A DNA stretch of 35,852 nucleotides from a virus. The notes under the pieces are model-generated. The model was not told the origin of the DNA. It was given only the letters and a program-made list of their open reading frames with translations, and did no database searches. The position numbers and the translations under genes are program-made. This document shows positions 1-7,174 of the stretch, piece after piece; position 1 is the first letter of the stretch, and every line of letters starts with the position of its first letter. The stretch lies in IMG/VR virus record IMGVR_UViG_3300044966_000194, positions 1 through 35,852 of that record, one strand, 5' to 3'.

Positions 1-201
1 CCCGTATAAAAATTTCACAAATCGGCTCTACCTCCTTATATAAATAAATACACATAGGGGCGTACCCCCCCATGCTCCCCTGTGCCATGCGCCATGTGGC
101 TACATGAGGTTGGATTATGGATTTCGCATTATGAATTGCCCCATAATCTGCCACCAAAAATTATGCCTCGCCTCATAATGCGTGTGTGACGGGGGCGTGA
201 G

Positions 202-223
202 CCGAGGCTTGAACCGAGGCTTG
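202..223. repeat. Tandem 10-mer repeat CCGAGGCTTG, period 12
   Basis: CCGAGGCTTG occurs at 202-211 and again at 214-223, separated by AA. It lies in the gene-poor left region and could be an iteron-like protein-binding site. Two copies are too few to claim an origin. Confidence 0.5.
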
Positions 224-525
224 GTTACCGATGGGTATATGGGCTTGCGGTTCACCGTGTGTTTAGCGTGTGAATTTTGGTGTGCATTATGCGTAGGAAA
301 ACAGGCGCAATAAAAGGCGTGCGGTGAATGACTTGCAATTTGAATTTGGTGGGGTCATAGTGTTGGCATCGGAATCGGCAACGGTTCACGGTTCAGAGTT
401 CCCGAATCGTGGCATCGTCAACCGAACGATAGGACACGAATCCGAATCGGTCCGCCACACAGCGACACCTCATGGCGTTTGTCATGAGTCATGGATGGCT
501 GTTGGAGTCGCAGGGCAACCTATTC

Positions 526-895
526 TCCCTCAATGAAATGAGGGACGGCGTAAAGCGACACGAACATCGTTTACGATGTTCACATTGGTTAGTAGCATGG
601 ACAATCTGTAGGATTGTCGTTGACACTGGAGATTACCCTTTAGGGTATGAAGTTGACGGCATCGGAATTACTTGTGCTAACATGAAATGTTATTCGGGGC
701 GACAATAACCCACGAATATCACGGGAGGCTTGCAGGCAGTGAGAATCCTTGCGATGATGGACGCATTATGCTAGAGTCATCGTGGGGATTAGCGAGGTTC
801 AATTCCTTGCCTTTCCGCTATGTCCTTTAGGACATAAACATAAGCAATTGGTGGCTAGAGCAAATGCTTTAGCATTAGATGTCCGTGAACGGACA
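526..895. repeat. Cluster of seven short perfect hairpins, four with a TTTA loop
   Basis: Perfect stems seen by eye: 526-532/539-545 (7 bp), 562-569/574-581 (8 bp, loop TTTA), 601-606/612-617 (6 bp), 634-638/643-647 (5 bp, loop TTTA), 819-825/830-836 (7 bp, loop TTTA), 863-867/872-876 (5 bp, loop TTTA) and 880-885/890-895 (6 bp, loop TGAA). They sit in DNA with no convincing gene. They could structure a long 5' leader or be protein-binding sites. None is followed by a clear T-run, so termination is unlikely. Confidence 0.55.
653..683 (+). promoter_or_regulatory. Candidate rightward promoter, extended -10
   Basis: TTGACG (653-658) is followed after 19 bases by TAACAT (678-683), which is preceded by TGC, giving an extended -10 (TGNTANNNT). 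The spacing is a little long. It points at the first early gene, about 240 bases downstream. Another TTGACA lies at 620-625 without a good -10. This is a pattern match only. Confidence 0.3.
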
Positions 896-925
896 GCCAT
901 TATTTCATAATGGGAGGATAACATT

Positions 926-2182
926 ATGGCAACAGCAAGCAAAGACATCTTATCGGTAGATAAGAACACGAGGCGTGTACAATTTGAGGACGGGAGGTGG
1001 GTGTCGTTCCATAACCTTTCCAAGGTTCAACTCATTAAGGTCGGTTCGTTCCTGAATGTGAATTGGGGTGGAACCCCAATGCACAAGCCGTTGTCAGAAA
1101 TTCTTGCCATCGTAGATGGTGCTATGGGAGTTTCTGAACCTACGGTTGCTAAGCAAGTGGTTCGGACCACAGAACCTGTCCCTGCTAAAGCAGTGACACC
1201 AACTGGTTCATCGTTGGATGCGGTGATTGCAACTATGGTTGCAAACATTATGCAAACAATCCCTGTAGGGATTGACGAGGATGCGGTTCGTAACATCGTT
1301 TCCGATGTTGTTGACCCTATGGCTTTGGCAACTTCAGTTGCCATGGACCGTCTGAACACGAAAATTGAGGCGTTGCAACCGAAGGTTACACAAATCATCG
1401 TCAAGGACCGCCCAGCAATCACCCTAAAGGGTGTTCAACATATGGCTTTCGCTGACATTATGATGTCAATATCTGCCCGTTGCAACACATTCCTTGTGGG
1501 TCCTGCTGGCACTGGCAAGACCACGATGGTTTCGCAAGTTGCCGAGGCATTGAATCTAAGTTTTCATGCCGAAAACTTAACTGCCGCTACAACGGAATAT
1601 GCCCTAAAGGGCTTCAAGGATGCCAATTCCAATTATGTCCCTACGAAACTCCGTGAGTTCTTTCAGAACGGTGGCGTTTACTTGTTGGATGAGATTGACA
1701 ATGCGAATCCGAATGTTCTCGGAGTTCTTAACTCCGCTTTGAGCAACGGCTTTATGGCTTTCCCTGACGGGATGGTGCAAAAGCATCCCGATTTCATCGC
1801 AGTTGCCGCAGGAAATACCTACGGTAATGGTGCGACTGCCGAGTATGTGGGTCGTAACCCAATTGACGGTGCAACTTTGGACCGTTTCGCCTTCTTCAAT
1901 GTTGACATTGACGAATCGGTTGAGGATGCAATGCTTGCAGGGTTCGGTTTGCCTTCGGCAACTGCTAAAGTGTGGTTGGAGGCTGTACGGCGTAGCCGAA
2001 TTAATGTTGCCACTAGCGGTTTGCGTGTCATCGTGTCACCACGAGCCACAGCGAACGGTGCAGGGCTACTTGCTCAGGGCATGGACATGAACAAGGTGTA
2101 CAATGCCACAGTGTTGAAAGGTGCAAAGCAGGACCAAGTGGAAAAAATTCGTCAAGGTGTAACCTTGACGGTAGCCGCTTAG
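926..2182 (+). CDS. MoxR/CobS-like AAA+ ATPase
   Basis: 418 residues. Residues 1-60 form a small basic N-terminal region and 60-165 a variable linker. The AAA+ core follows: Walker A GPAGTGKT from residue 192, Walker B YLLDEID with D255/E256, a sensor-1 Asn in AAGNTYG, and arginine-finger-like residues in RNPIDGATLDRF (about 310-320). This fits the MoxR/CobS branch, whose members remodel proteins or load metals, usually with a von Willebrand A-type partner. The next gene looks like such a partner. The start is set by GGGAGG eight bases upstream. It is the first gene of the rightward block, so early expression is likely. The substrate is unknown. The fold is certain and the exact role is not. 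Confidence 0.88.
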   Translation: MATASKDILSVDKNTRRVQFEDGRWVSFHNLSKVQLIKVGSFLNVNWGGTPMHKPLSEILAIVDGAMGVSEPTVAKQVVRTTEPVPAKAVTPTGSSLDAVIATMVANIMQTIPVGIDEDAVRNIVSDVVDPMALATSVAMDRLNTKIEALQPKVTQIIVKDRPAITLKGVQHMAFADIMMSISARCNTFLVGPAGTGKTTMVSQVAEALNLSFHAENLTAATTEYALKGFKDANSNYVPTKLREFFQNGGVYLLDEIDNANPNVLGVLNSALSNGFMAFPDGMVQKHPDFIAVAAGNTYGNGATAEYVGRNPIDGATLDRFAFFNVDIDESVEDAMLAGFGLPSATAKVWLEAVRRSRINVATSGLRVIVSPRATANGAGLLAQGMDMNKVYNATVLKGAKQDQVEKIRQGVTLTVAA

Positions 2183-2193
2183 GTTCACTGGTT

Positions 2194-2217
2194 ACGGGGT
2201 CCCTTCGGGGACCCCGT
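2194..2217 (+). terminator. 10-bp GC-rich hairpin with TTCG loop, possible terminator/attenuator
   Basis: ACGGGGTCCC (2194-2203), loop TTCG, and GGGACCCCGT (2208-2217) pair perfectly. It lies just after the stop of the AAA+ gene and 41 bases before the next ATG. The following TTGGTTATAATC is only weakly T-rich, so partial termination, RNA processing or mRNA stabilisation are all possible. Confidence 0.55.
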
Positions 2218-2257
2218 TGGTTATAATCATTCATAACGATTCAACTGGAGGTTGAAT

Positions 2258-3103
2258 ATGGAAAGCAATACGAAACTCATGTGGTTGGACAATCGCAATG
2301 TCCATGTGGATTACTTTGACTCATTCGGCGAAATGCTCAACTATGTTGAGCAAAATCCAAATTATGGTTCATCCGATAAGGATGGGATGGACGGTTGGGA
2401 CGGGATGCGTTCCTTTGCTGAAGCAAAGGAACTTGCCCGTAGCGGTTGGCACGATGTTCGTCCTCAGGTTGAGGAACTACTCAACCAAATGTCGGAGGTT
2501 ATAGCGGACCGTCTGGAAATTGCCCCAAGTATGACTTGGAATGTCGCTGGTGGTGTTGTGGATGTTGGTCGTTACTGTGGTAACGAACCGATGTGCATGT
2601 TGGACTTCCCTATGGAGCCTGCCGAACGGATGGGAAAAGTTGTTAAACTTTTCATTGACTACGGTGCATCCAGTAGTTTCAGTGGTGACTTCATTATGAA
2701 ACGGGGCATCGTGTTGCTTGCCTTGGTGGACACTTTGCAGAAACTTGGTGTTTCTGTGGAGATTTATGGTGAGACTGCTATCACTGGCGGTTCGGCATAT
2801 CACACAACGGTAACCAAGTTGCATGACCCAACCGATAGGTTGGACATTGACGAACTCATGTTTACTTTGGCTCATCCTGCGATGCTAAGGCGAATGGCGT
2901 TCGCTGTCCGTGAAATGTCCAAGTGTGCAACAGCAATTGGTGCTGTTCGTAACGGTAGTTACGGCAGAACGGTTCCAACGCTTTATGCTCCAACGGTTGG
3001 TGCAGACATTCGGATGGAGCGTTTGGAATCCCGTGCCTCACAGTGCATGGAGAATCCTGTGGAATGGGTTATGCAAACCATTACTGGTTTGAACCTAATC
3101 TAG
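2258..3103 (+). CDS. VWA-like partner of the MoxR ATPase (DUF7192-like)
   Basis: 281 residues from ATG 2258, with GGAGG six bases upstream; the in-frame TTG at 2252 is less likely. Recognisable blocks: SFAEAKELARSGW (about 52-64), VDVGRYCGNEP (about 101-111), then DYGASSS (134-140) followed by an RG-containing helix and a strand (LGVSVEIYG). These match my memory of a phage family (DUF7192) that accompanies MoxR-type ATPases. The D-x3-S-x-S segment resembles a degenerate MIDAS metal site. A late HPAMLRRMAFAVRE block is also typical. It probably works with the preceding ATPase; the target is unknown. The family label is from memory and should be confirmed by profile search. Confidence 0.6.
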   Translation: MESNTKLMWLDNRNVHVDYFDSFGEMLNYVEQNPNYGSSDKDGMDGWDGMRSFAEAKELARSGWHDVRPQVEELLNQMSEVIADRLEIAPSMTWNVAGGVVDVGRYCGNEPMCMLDFPMEPAERMGKVVKLFIDYGASSSFSGDFIMKRGIVLLALVDTLQKLGVSVEIYGETAITGGSAYHTTVTKLHDPTDRLDIDELMFTLAHPAMLRRMAFAVREMSKCATAIGAVRNGSYGRTVPTLYAPTVGADIRMERLESRASQCMENPVEWVMQTITGLNLI

Positions 3104-3115
3104 TGGGTCACCTTC

Positions 3116-3160
3116 GGTGTAACAGGGTAGTGATGTTATCCTCCGCTACCTTGTTACACC
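3116..3160 (+). other. 15-bp intergenic stem-loop before the membrane-protein gene
   Basis: 3116-3130 pairs with 3146-3160 over 15 bp with one G-U pair. Smaller hairpins flank it (CACC/GGTG at 3109-3119 and ACACC-TTT-GGTGT just after). There is no T-run. It sits between the VWA-like gene and the next ATG and may shape mRNA or act as a processing site. The stem is seen directly; its role is inferred. Confidence 0.5.
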
Positions 3161-3209
3161 TTTGGTGTAAGATGTAATTATAAACAACAACAACCTTGGA
3201 GGTTGAGAA

Positions 3210-3662
3210 ATGAAAAAGCAAATAGCACGGACATTGTTGATGTGGGGGTTGTATGCCCTCACATTGTGGGTTGGTTTCGGCTGGTTCGGTTTACCGACTG
3301 GCTTTATGCCAATGTTTATGAACTTCCTTGGAACTTCAGTGTTCCTTGGGTTCGCATTATGGGAAACATTCATCCTGTTCGGATTGAATGACCTTCGCAA
3401 GGATGCAAAGTATGCGGAACAGGAAGCGGACCTGCGAGAGTTTTTGTCCCCGTTTTGGACAACAAATTCAGGTTTGTCAATCCCTGCCGATAATGGGTTC
3501 CAGTTTGAATTGTTTTGGAACGAGGCAATTAACATGTGGCAAGCGGAACTGTGGGACACGACAGTTGTCCCCGTTGCGGTTTGTGACCGTGAAGTGTTCG
3601 TAACTCATAGCGAAGCATTTGACTGGTATCTTGCTACTAGCAAGGTGCTTGACAAGTTCTAA
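3210..3662 (+). CDS. Small two-helix membrane protein, function unknown
   Basis: 150 residues. Two hydrophobic segments, about 8-28 and 33-58, suggest a helical hairpin in the membrane. A charged stretch (NDLRKDAKYAEQEADLRE) and a cytoplasmic-type C-terminal domain rich in W and F follow. The start is set by CTTGGAGG upstream of the ATG. It has its own structured upstream region, like its neighbours. The gene is early, so holin activity is unlikely; superinfection exclusion or host-membrane remodelling would be possible roles, but nothing in the sequence shows this. Confidence 0.7.
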   Translation: MKKQIARTLLMWGLYALTLWVGFGWFGLPTGFMPMFMNFLGTSVFLGFALWETFILFGLNDLRKDAKYAEQEADLREFLSPFWTTNSGLSIPADNGFQFELFWNEAINMWQAELWDTTVVPVAVCDREVFVTHSEAFDWYLATSKVLDKF

Positions 3663-3708
3663 GGGGATGTGTTAAAGTGTTTACAAGTAAACCGATTGGA
3701 GGTGAAAA

Positions 3709-3867
3709 ATGATTGACAACTTGGAAAGTTGGAACACACAGGAATTGCGTGACCAACTCTTACACAATCGCAACAACATGAAAGTTGTTGAGATTCAAAA
3801 TGCCCGAATAGTTGAAATTCTGGAAAACAGAATTAAGGACTTGAAGGAGGTCATGTACAACGAATAA
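3709..3867 (+). CDS. 52-residue helical hypothetical protein
   Basis: ATG at 3709 follows ATTGGAGG by six bases. The product is short, charged and predicted largely helical (ELRDQLLHNRNNM, IVEILENRIKDL), perhaps a small coiled coil. The ribosome site matches the strong GGAGG leaders of neighbouring early genes, which is the main reason to accept it. Function unknown. Confidence 0.65.
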   Translation: MIDNLESWNTQELRDQLLHNRNNMKVVEIQNARIVEILENRIKDLKEVMYNE

Positions 3868-3893
3868 ATTTTCACACAACTGGTAAGGATGAA

Positions 3894-3930
3894 TTACCCC
3901 TTCGGGGGTAAACACGGATACTTTTCCGTG
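3894..3930 (+). other. Pair of intergenic hairpins before the DUF3846-like gene
   Basis: TTACCCC (3894-3900) pairs with GGGGTAA (3905-3911) around a TTCG loop. CACGGA (3913-3918) pairs with TCCGTG (3925-3930). A further TACC/GGTA pairing brackets the ribosome site of the following gene. No T-run follows, so these look like leader structures rather than a clean terminator. Confidence 0.5.
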
Positions 3931-3971
3931 CTGATGATTCCAGTCCGAGTCTGTACCTTTGGAGGTATGAT

Positions 3972-4580
3972 ATGAGTAAGCAAGTGGCAGGGGCATTTAT
4001 GCCCTGTGGTATAGGGGTTGAGATTGAACCCGTTATGGTCGGTGAATATACCGACATTCAAACCATGGTTGGTGGCGCATTTGATTGTGTCACAACTAAA
4101 GTTGGCGGTCATATCATCGTTGGTTATGTTCACGATGAGGGTTTGCTAATTGGTTTGGAACAAAACTGGTTCGCTAGTGCATTGTTCGGCAGGAACCTTG
4201 TTGGTCCTTGTGTGATTGTTGCTGGTGAATCACCTAGCGGTGAGTATGACGGTGAGAATTATGATTTGCCTGAAAGTTTCTTTCAGTTCCTCACGACCAA
4301 GTTCACTGAACATGTTGCGGAAACATACAACGAGGCTACGACAGCCACGATTGTGTTGGGGCTTGCAGAGTCGTTCGGTTTGGCAACCAAAGAGGAATTG
4401 GAATTGCTTGTAAGCACTATGGCGGAGGAAATTAACACGAACTCCCACAATGGTGTGGCGATGCAAATGTTGACGGACCTGACACACAAGGTGAATGAGC
4501 GTTTGATGGAGATGGCTAGCGAAGCACAAGGTGCTTCTTTGGTTAATGAAATTGAGGATTTCCTAAAGGGAAATTCATAA
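3972..4580 (+). CDS. DUF3846-like protein
   Basis: 202 residues. The N-terminal half has the DUF3846 pattern as I know it: a GIGVEIEP strand, TDIQTMVGG, a vGYVHDEGLLIGLEQN block and VGPCVIVAG (about residues 14-85). The C-terminal half (about 105-200) is an acidic helical tail not typical of the domain. DUF3846 proteins are common in phages and mobile elements of Gram-positive bacteria, with no established biochemical role. The start follows TTTGGAGG. Its stop overlaps the next start (TAATG), suggesting translational coupling into the zinc-knuckle genes. Confidence 0.65.
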   Translation: MSKQVAGAFMPCGIGVEIEPVMVGEYTDIQTMVGGAFDCVTTKVGGHIIVGYVHDEGLLIGLEQNWFASALFGRNLVGPCVIVAGESPSGEYDGENYDLPESFFQFLTTKFTEHVAETYNEATTATIVLGLAESFGLATKEELELLVSTMAEEINTNSHNGVAMQMLTDLTHKVNERLMEMASEAQGASLVNEIEDFLKGNS

Positions 4581-4768
4581 TGTCAGATAACCCAGTAGCA
4601 AAGGTGGTTGCCCCTCGGAGAGGGGCGACCACTGGTTCCTTGGTGGCGCAAGGAAAATATAAATGTTCTAGTTGCGATAACACTATTGAAGTGTTTGTTC
4701 GCCTTAGTGAGTTACCGTTATGTTGCAATCATGCAACTAGAGTGCAAATGCAGAAAGTAGGTAAGTGA
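4580..4768 (+). CDS. Zinc-knuckle miniprotein 1
   Basis: 62 residues with CSSC near the middle and CCNH near the end, a plausible Cys4 or Cys3His zinc site. It overlaps the upstream gene by one base (TAATG) and the downstream gene by one base (TGATG). A 13-bp hairpin (4604-4616/4620-4632, loop GGA, one G-T pair) lies within its first codons and could limit initiation or elongation. Function unknown. Confidence 0.65.
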   Translation: MSDNPVAKVVAPRRGATTGSLVAQGKYKCSSCDNTIEVFVRLSELPLCCNHATRVQMQKVGK

Positions 4769-4953
4769 TGGATATGGTAATGTGTGAACAGAACTGCGGT
4801 GACCATGCGGTTGCTTATGCTGGTGAGAAAAACCCTAATGGTTGGGCAGGATATTTCTGTGCCGACTGTGTTGTTTCATTAGGTTTAAGTGTTTGGGATA
4901 GGTTCCCAAATGGAATTGTTATAAATGGTTTTCTACGAAAGGAAGGTAAGTAA
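4768..4953 (+). CDS. Zinc-knuckle miniprotein 2
   Basis: 61 residues from ATG 4768; a GTG at 4765 is an alternative. Cysteines in MCEQNCGDH and FCADC form a plausible zinc site. Start and stop are packed tightly between the neighbouring zinc-knuckle genes, with translational coupling likely. Function unknown; nucleic-acid binding or inhibition of a host factor would be typical guesses for such proteins. Confidence 0.6.
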   Translation: MDMVMCEQNCGDHAVAYAGEKNPNGWAGYFCADCVVSLGLSVWDRFPNGIVINGFLRKEGK

Positions 4954-4954
4954 T

Positions 4955-5125
4955 ATGTCATGTCCAATTTGTGATGGTCCGATTCCTAATGCGGAATATG
5001 AGGGTCAATATAAAGGTGCGTTATCTCGGAGAGATAACAAGACCGAAATTTGTTCTGATTGTGGCGTTATGGAAGCGGTTGAGGATTATAACCGTAGGTC
5101 GGTGATTGTTGATGAGAAAATTTAA
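4955..5125 (+). CDS. Zinc-knuckle miniprotein 3
   Basis: 56 residues from ATG 4955, one base after the previous stop, with GGAAGG upstream; a longer frame from 4925 would overlap the previous gene. CPIC and CSDC are the two metal-binding pairs. The block YKGALSRRDN before them resembles small phage proteins I have seen in actinophages. An 8-bp hairpin (5020-5027/5031-5038, loop GGA) with the same CTC-GGA-GAG top as the one in miniprotein 1 lies in the coding sequence. Confidence 0.65.
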   Translation: MSCPICDGPIPNAEYEGQYKGALSRRDNKTEICSDCGVMEAVEDYNRRSVIVDEKI

Positions 5126-5351
5126 GGCACGACATTATCCTGCAACGGAGTTGTTGCGAATGTTTCGTCCTGAAACCGAGGACACAATTATCGCACAAAC
5201 ATTGGGGATTCATCCCCAAATTGTTCGTAAATGGAAATATAAAAACACACAAATAAACCAATGGTTTGCCGACAAGTATGCGATTCGTTTGGGTTTGCAT
5301 CCTTCGGCGGTATGGGCTGATTGGTTTGAACTGGAGGCAGAGGAAGTATGA
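5112..5351 (+). CDS. Helix-turn-helix DNA-binding protein (actinophage type)
   Basis: 79 residues from ATG 5112 (TTG codons at 5106 and 5109 are also possible). The segment TIIAQTLGIHPQIVRKWK (about 26-43) reads as a helix-turn-helix. YAIRLGLHPSAVWADWF near the C-terminus matches a motif frequent in small actinophage HTH proteins. It overlaps the zinc-knuckle gene by 14 bases and the next gene by four (ATGA). A transcription-regulator role is likely; the operator is not identified. Confidence 0.65.
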   Translation: MRKFKARHYPATELLRMFRPETEDTIIAQTLGIHPQIVRKWKYKNTQINQWFADKYAIRLGLHPSAVWADWFELEAEEV

Positions 5352-5518
5352 AAGCACATGACCAAATTTTTGATGTTGAAAACAACATGAAAGAAGTTTT
5401 CGGAGAAAACCTTGCATTGGGTTTGTGTCTGAAAATGATTTATGATTTGACCACTGACGAGCAGTGGCAAAACCTAGTAGAGACAACGCTACAAGCACGG
5501 AGATTAGCAAATGTGTGA
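5348..5518 (+). CDS. 56-residue hypothetical protein
   Basis: ATG at 5348 overlaps the previous stop (ATGA), with GGAAG just upstream. The product is acidic and helical with no recognisable motif. It overlaps the next gene by eight bases. Accepted because it fills the gap between coupled genes in the same direction; function unknown. Confidence 0.6.
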   Translation: MKAHDQIFDVENNMKEVFGENLALGLCLKMIYDLTTDEQWQNLVETTLQARRLANV

Positions 5519-6218
5519 TGACCATAATTTGGATGATGTTACACCTATTGGTGTTAACATATCCTCCGATGCCATAAAGGGTATGTGGATGGGTGACCGT
5601 ATCGCATACCTGAAAGGTTATGACCTGACGAACCGTGACGATATTCTGTCGTGGTTGGAGTCTGTCGTGGAGATACATGACCAGTTTGTTTCCGAGTTTA
5701 TGGGTGGTTCGTTTGACGATTTGCAACCGTTAGAACTGCCCACGAATCCGTTGCAACGCTGGAAAATTATTCGGGACTCTGTGGCAAATGCTGTGAAACA
5801 GTTTCATAATGTCACGAGTGTCCTTCAGGTGATTGACAAGTTGGGTGTGGAGTTGAATGATTATATGATTGCTTTCAGCACCAACAAGTTTCACATGTAT
5901 GTCTCTAGGGAAACTTTTCTAGAGTTTGAGGCAGACATGCTTCAGGAACGCCCAAATTACATGAAAATAGTGCGTAAATACGGGCTAAATCGCAACATGG
6001 TGAAAAGTTTCCAACAACTGTACGAACCAATAGTGGTTCGCACATATGGTCGTGGTAATAACATGGGACTAGTTAAAAAAGAGTTCCATGAAATGATTAT
6101 GGCGGGGACATTACCGAACAAAGAAATCGTTAGAATAATTAACGAGAAATACGGGACCAGTTATGTTCCCGACACAGTTCGCTGGCACAAGCGACAAATG
6201 AAAAAGAAGGATGTGTAA
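5511..6218 (+). CDS. Hypothetical protein with probable DNA-binding C-terminus
   Basis: 235 residues, not recognised. The N-terminal half is acidic and helical. The region IVRKYGLNRNMVKSFQQLYEP (about 154-174) and the C-terminal NKEIVRIINEKYGTSY...VRWHKRQMKKKD have an HTH-like pattern (invasion/homing-type 'EIVRIINEKYGT' repeats) and end in a basic tail. It lies just before the nuclease and replication genes. A DNA-binding or replication-initiation role is possible but is inference only. Confidence 0.65.
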   Translation: MCDDHNLDDVTPIGVNISSDAIKGMWMGDRIAYLKGYDLTNRDDILSWLESVVEIHDQFVSEFMGGSFDDLQPLELPTNPLQRWKIIRDSVANAVKQFHNVTSVLQVIDKLGVELNDYMIAFSTNKFHMYVSRETFLEFEADMLQERPNYMKIVRKYGLNRNMVKSFQQLYEPIVVRTYGRGNNMGLVKKEFHEMIMAGTLPNKEIVRIINEKYGTSYVPDTVRWHKRQMKKKDV

Positions 6219-6264
6219 CTTATATGTGTTATTATTTGTCCATGCTAATTATTGGAGGTCATAA

Positions 6265-7101
6265 ATGAGAATAGATAAAGTCAATCAAAAGATTTATATT
6301 AGGCAATCATGGTTAGGTGACATGACTATATGCCCTGAGCGTGCAAGGCTTGGGCAAATTCGTCCTGAGTTTCGTACAGGTTCCGATGCAACAATCATCG
6401 GGACCGCTTTGCATGCTGGCATTGAATCCGTTTTAGATGGTCGCTCATCCGAAGTTGCTGACATGTTGGAAGTTGTGAACAACGAATATGAAACGCTGGA
6501 ACACACCAATTATAAAAAGACCAACATTGACCCAGACAAAATCCCCGCCTATCTGGAATCTATGTCGCTTGCGTTTTATGACGGCATCCTGCCCCATGTG
6601 GAGCAAGGTGGAAAAGTAGAACACAAGTTCTCATCCAGTCTCGGTTTCACCATTAACGGCTACGCCGTTTATGTGGAAGGAACAATGGATTATGTTTCAC
6701 CTAGCGGTGTTATTTGGGACTGGAAAACAGCCAGCCGCCAATACAACATTAAGGAAAAGCAGAAGTCCAACATCCAAGCCAGCGTTTATGCTGACGCTTG
6801 TGTTTCGTTAGGGCTATCGCCCAACTATCCTGTTGATTTCCGTTTCGGTGTTATGGTTCGTCAAGAGAAACCTAAATCACAAATCGTTTCCATCGTTCGT
6901 ACCGAAGCGCATGGACAATGGTTGCGTCAATACATTCGTGGCGCAGTTAACACAGCGATGAACAACGGTTACGAAAACAACTGGATTATGAACGATTCCT
7001 CAGCACTATGCTCGGAGTCATGGTGCAGTTACTGGAGCATCTGTAAAGGTGCGTTTGTTCGCAACGCAGATGATTCTTTCCCTGAGCAGTTGGATGTCTA
7101 A
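6265..7101 (+). CDS. Cas4/AddB-type PD-(D/E)XK exonuclease with Fe-S cysteines
   Basis: 278 residues. Nuclease motifs in order: GTALH with H50, GTMDYV with D142, WDWKTA with D152 and K154, then QASVY (171-175). C23 near the N-terminus and C249, C254 and C260 near the C-terminus are placed like the four cysteines that hold a 4Fe-4S cluster in Cas4 and AddB. Such enzymes resect DNA ends or process replication and recombination intermediates. No Cas1/Cas2 or CRISPR array is nearby, so it belongs to phage DNA metabolism. The start follows TTGGAGG. Strong call for the fold; strand polarity unknown. Confidence 0.85.
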   Translation: MRIDKVNQKIYIRQSWLGDMTICPERARLGQIRPEFRTGSDATIIGTALHAGIESVLDGRSSEVADMLEVVNNEYETLEHTNYKKTNIDPDKIPAYLESMSLAFYDGILPHVEQGGKVEHKFSSSLGFTINGYAVYVEGTMDYVSPSGVIWDWKTASRQYNIKEKQKSNIQASVYADACVSLGLSPNYPVDFRFGVMVRQEKPKSQIVSIVRTEAHGQWLRQYIRGAVNTAMNNGYENNWIMNDSSALCSESWCSYWSICKGAFVRNADDSFPEQLDV

Positions 7102-7118
7102 CATGTCCATGCTATGCT
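7090..7118 (+). promoter_or_regulatory. Candidate promoter upstream of the replication genes
   Basis: TTGGAT (7090-7095) and TATGCT (7113-7118) are 17 bases apart. The -10 overlaps an 11-base word, TGTCCATGCTA (7104-7114), that also occurs at 6237-6247 in the previous intergenic gap. The -35 lies in the end of the nuclease gene. Pattern match only. Confidence 0.3.
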
Positions 7119-7132
7119 CATACCTAGTTCAC

Positions 7133-7174
7133 GAACGGCACGGCTCGGTCACCTCCAGTCAGGTCGTGTCGTTC
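7133..7174 (+). other. Intergenic stem-loop, possible operator or leader structure
   Basis: GAACGGCACG (7133-7142) pairs with CGTGTCGTTC (7165-7174) over 10 bp with one G-T pair. An inner ACCT/AGGT pairing lies in the loop. It sits in the 110-base gap between the nuclease gene and the next gene. No T-run follows, so a terminator is unlikely. Confidence 0.4.

Larger units (their letters stand above)
1..925. other. Left-end region without a convincing gene; putative control/origin region
   Basis: About 900 bases hold only short open frames without good ribosome sites or recognisable products. What can be seen is a tandem CCGAGGCTTG repeat (202-223), a doubled ACGGTTC near 380-393, several GCATTATG words in both orientations between 106 and 300 and near 765, a GGGG/CCCC mini-hairpin near 57-68, and a run of perfect hairpins between 526 and 895. 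It lies upstream of the rightward early genes. If the genome is circular it would also lie upstream of the leftward late genes. A role as promoter, packaging or replication-origin region is inference. Confidence 0.5.

Noticed and set aside
324-708. Two rightward open frames of 70 and 78 codons in the left region
   Set aside because: No good ribosome site, no recognisable product, they overlap each other and contain several of the hairpins. Not called as genes.
723-818. tRNA- or tmRNA-like element: GGTTCAATTCC (796-806) looks like a T-arm, and GGGAGGC near 724 could be half of an acceptor stem
   Set aside because: The acceptor pairing has a mismatch and wobble pairs, the anticodon region forms a stem with a 19-base loop, there is no CCA, and no normal D-arm is seen. 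Not callable as a tRNA.
926-3103. MoxR plus VWA-like pair as part of a known anti-phage defence island
   Set aside because: The flanking genes are phage early genes, and the nuclease, protease or effector partners of known defence systems are not beside it.
5067-5726. 219-codon leftward open frame across the HTH and hypothetical genes
   Set aside because: It lies antisense to a tight chain of well-supported rightward genes, has no ribosome site and a composition without any known motif.
6265-7101. Cas4-like nuclease as part of a CRISPR adaptation module
   Set aside because: No cas1, cas2 or repeat-spacer array is visible. The neighbours are phage replication genes.
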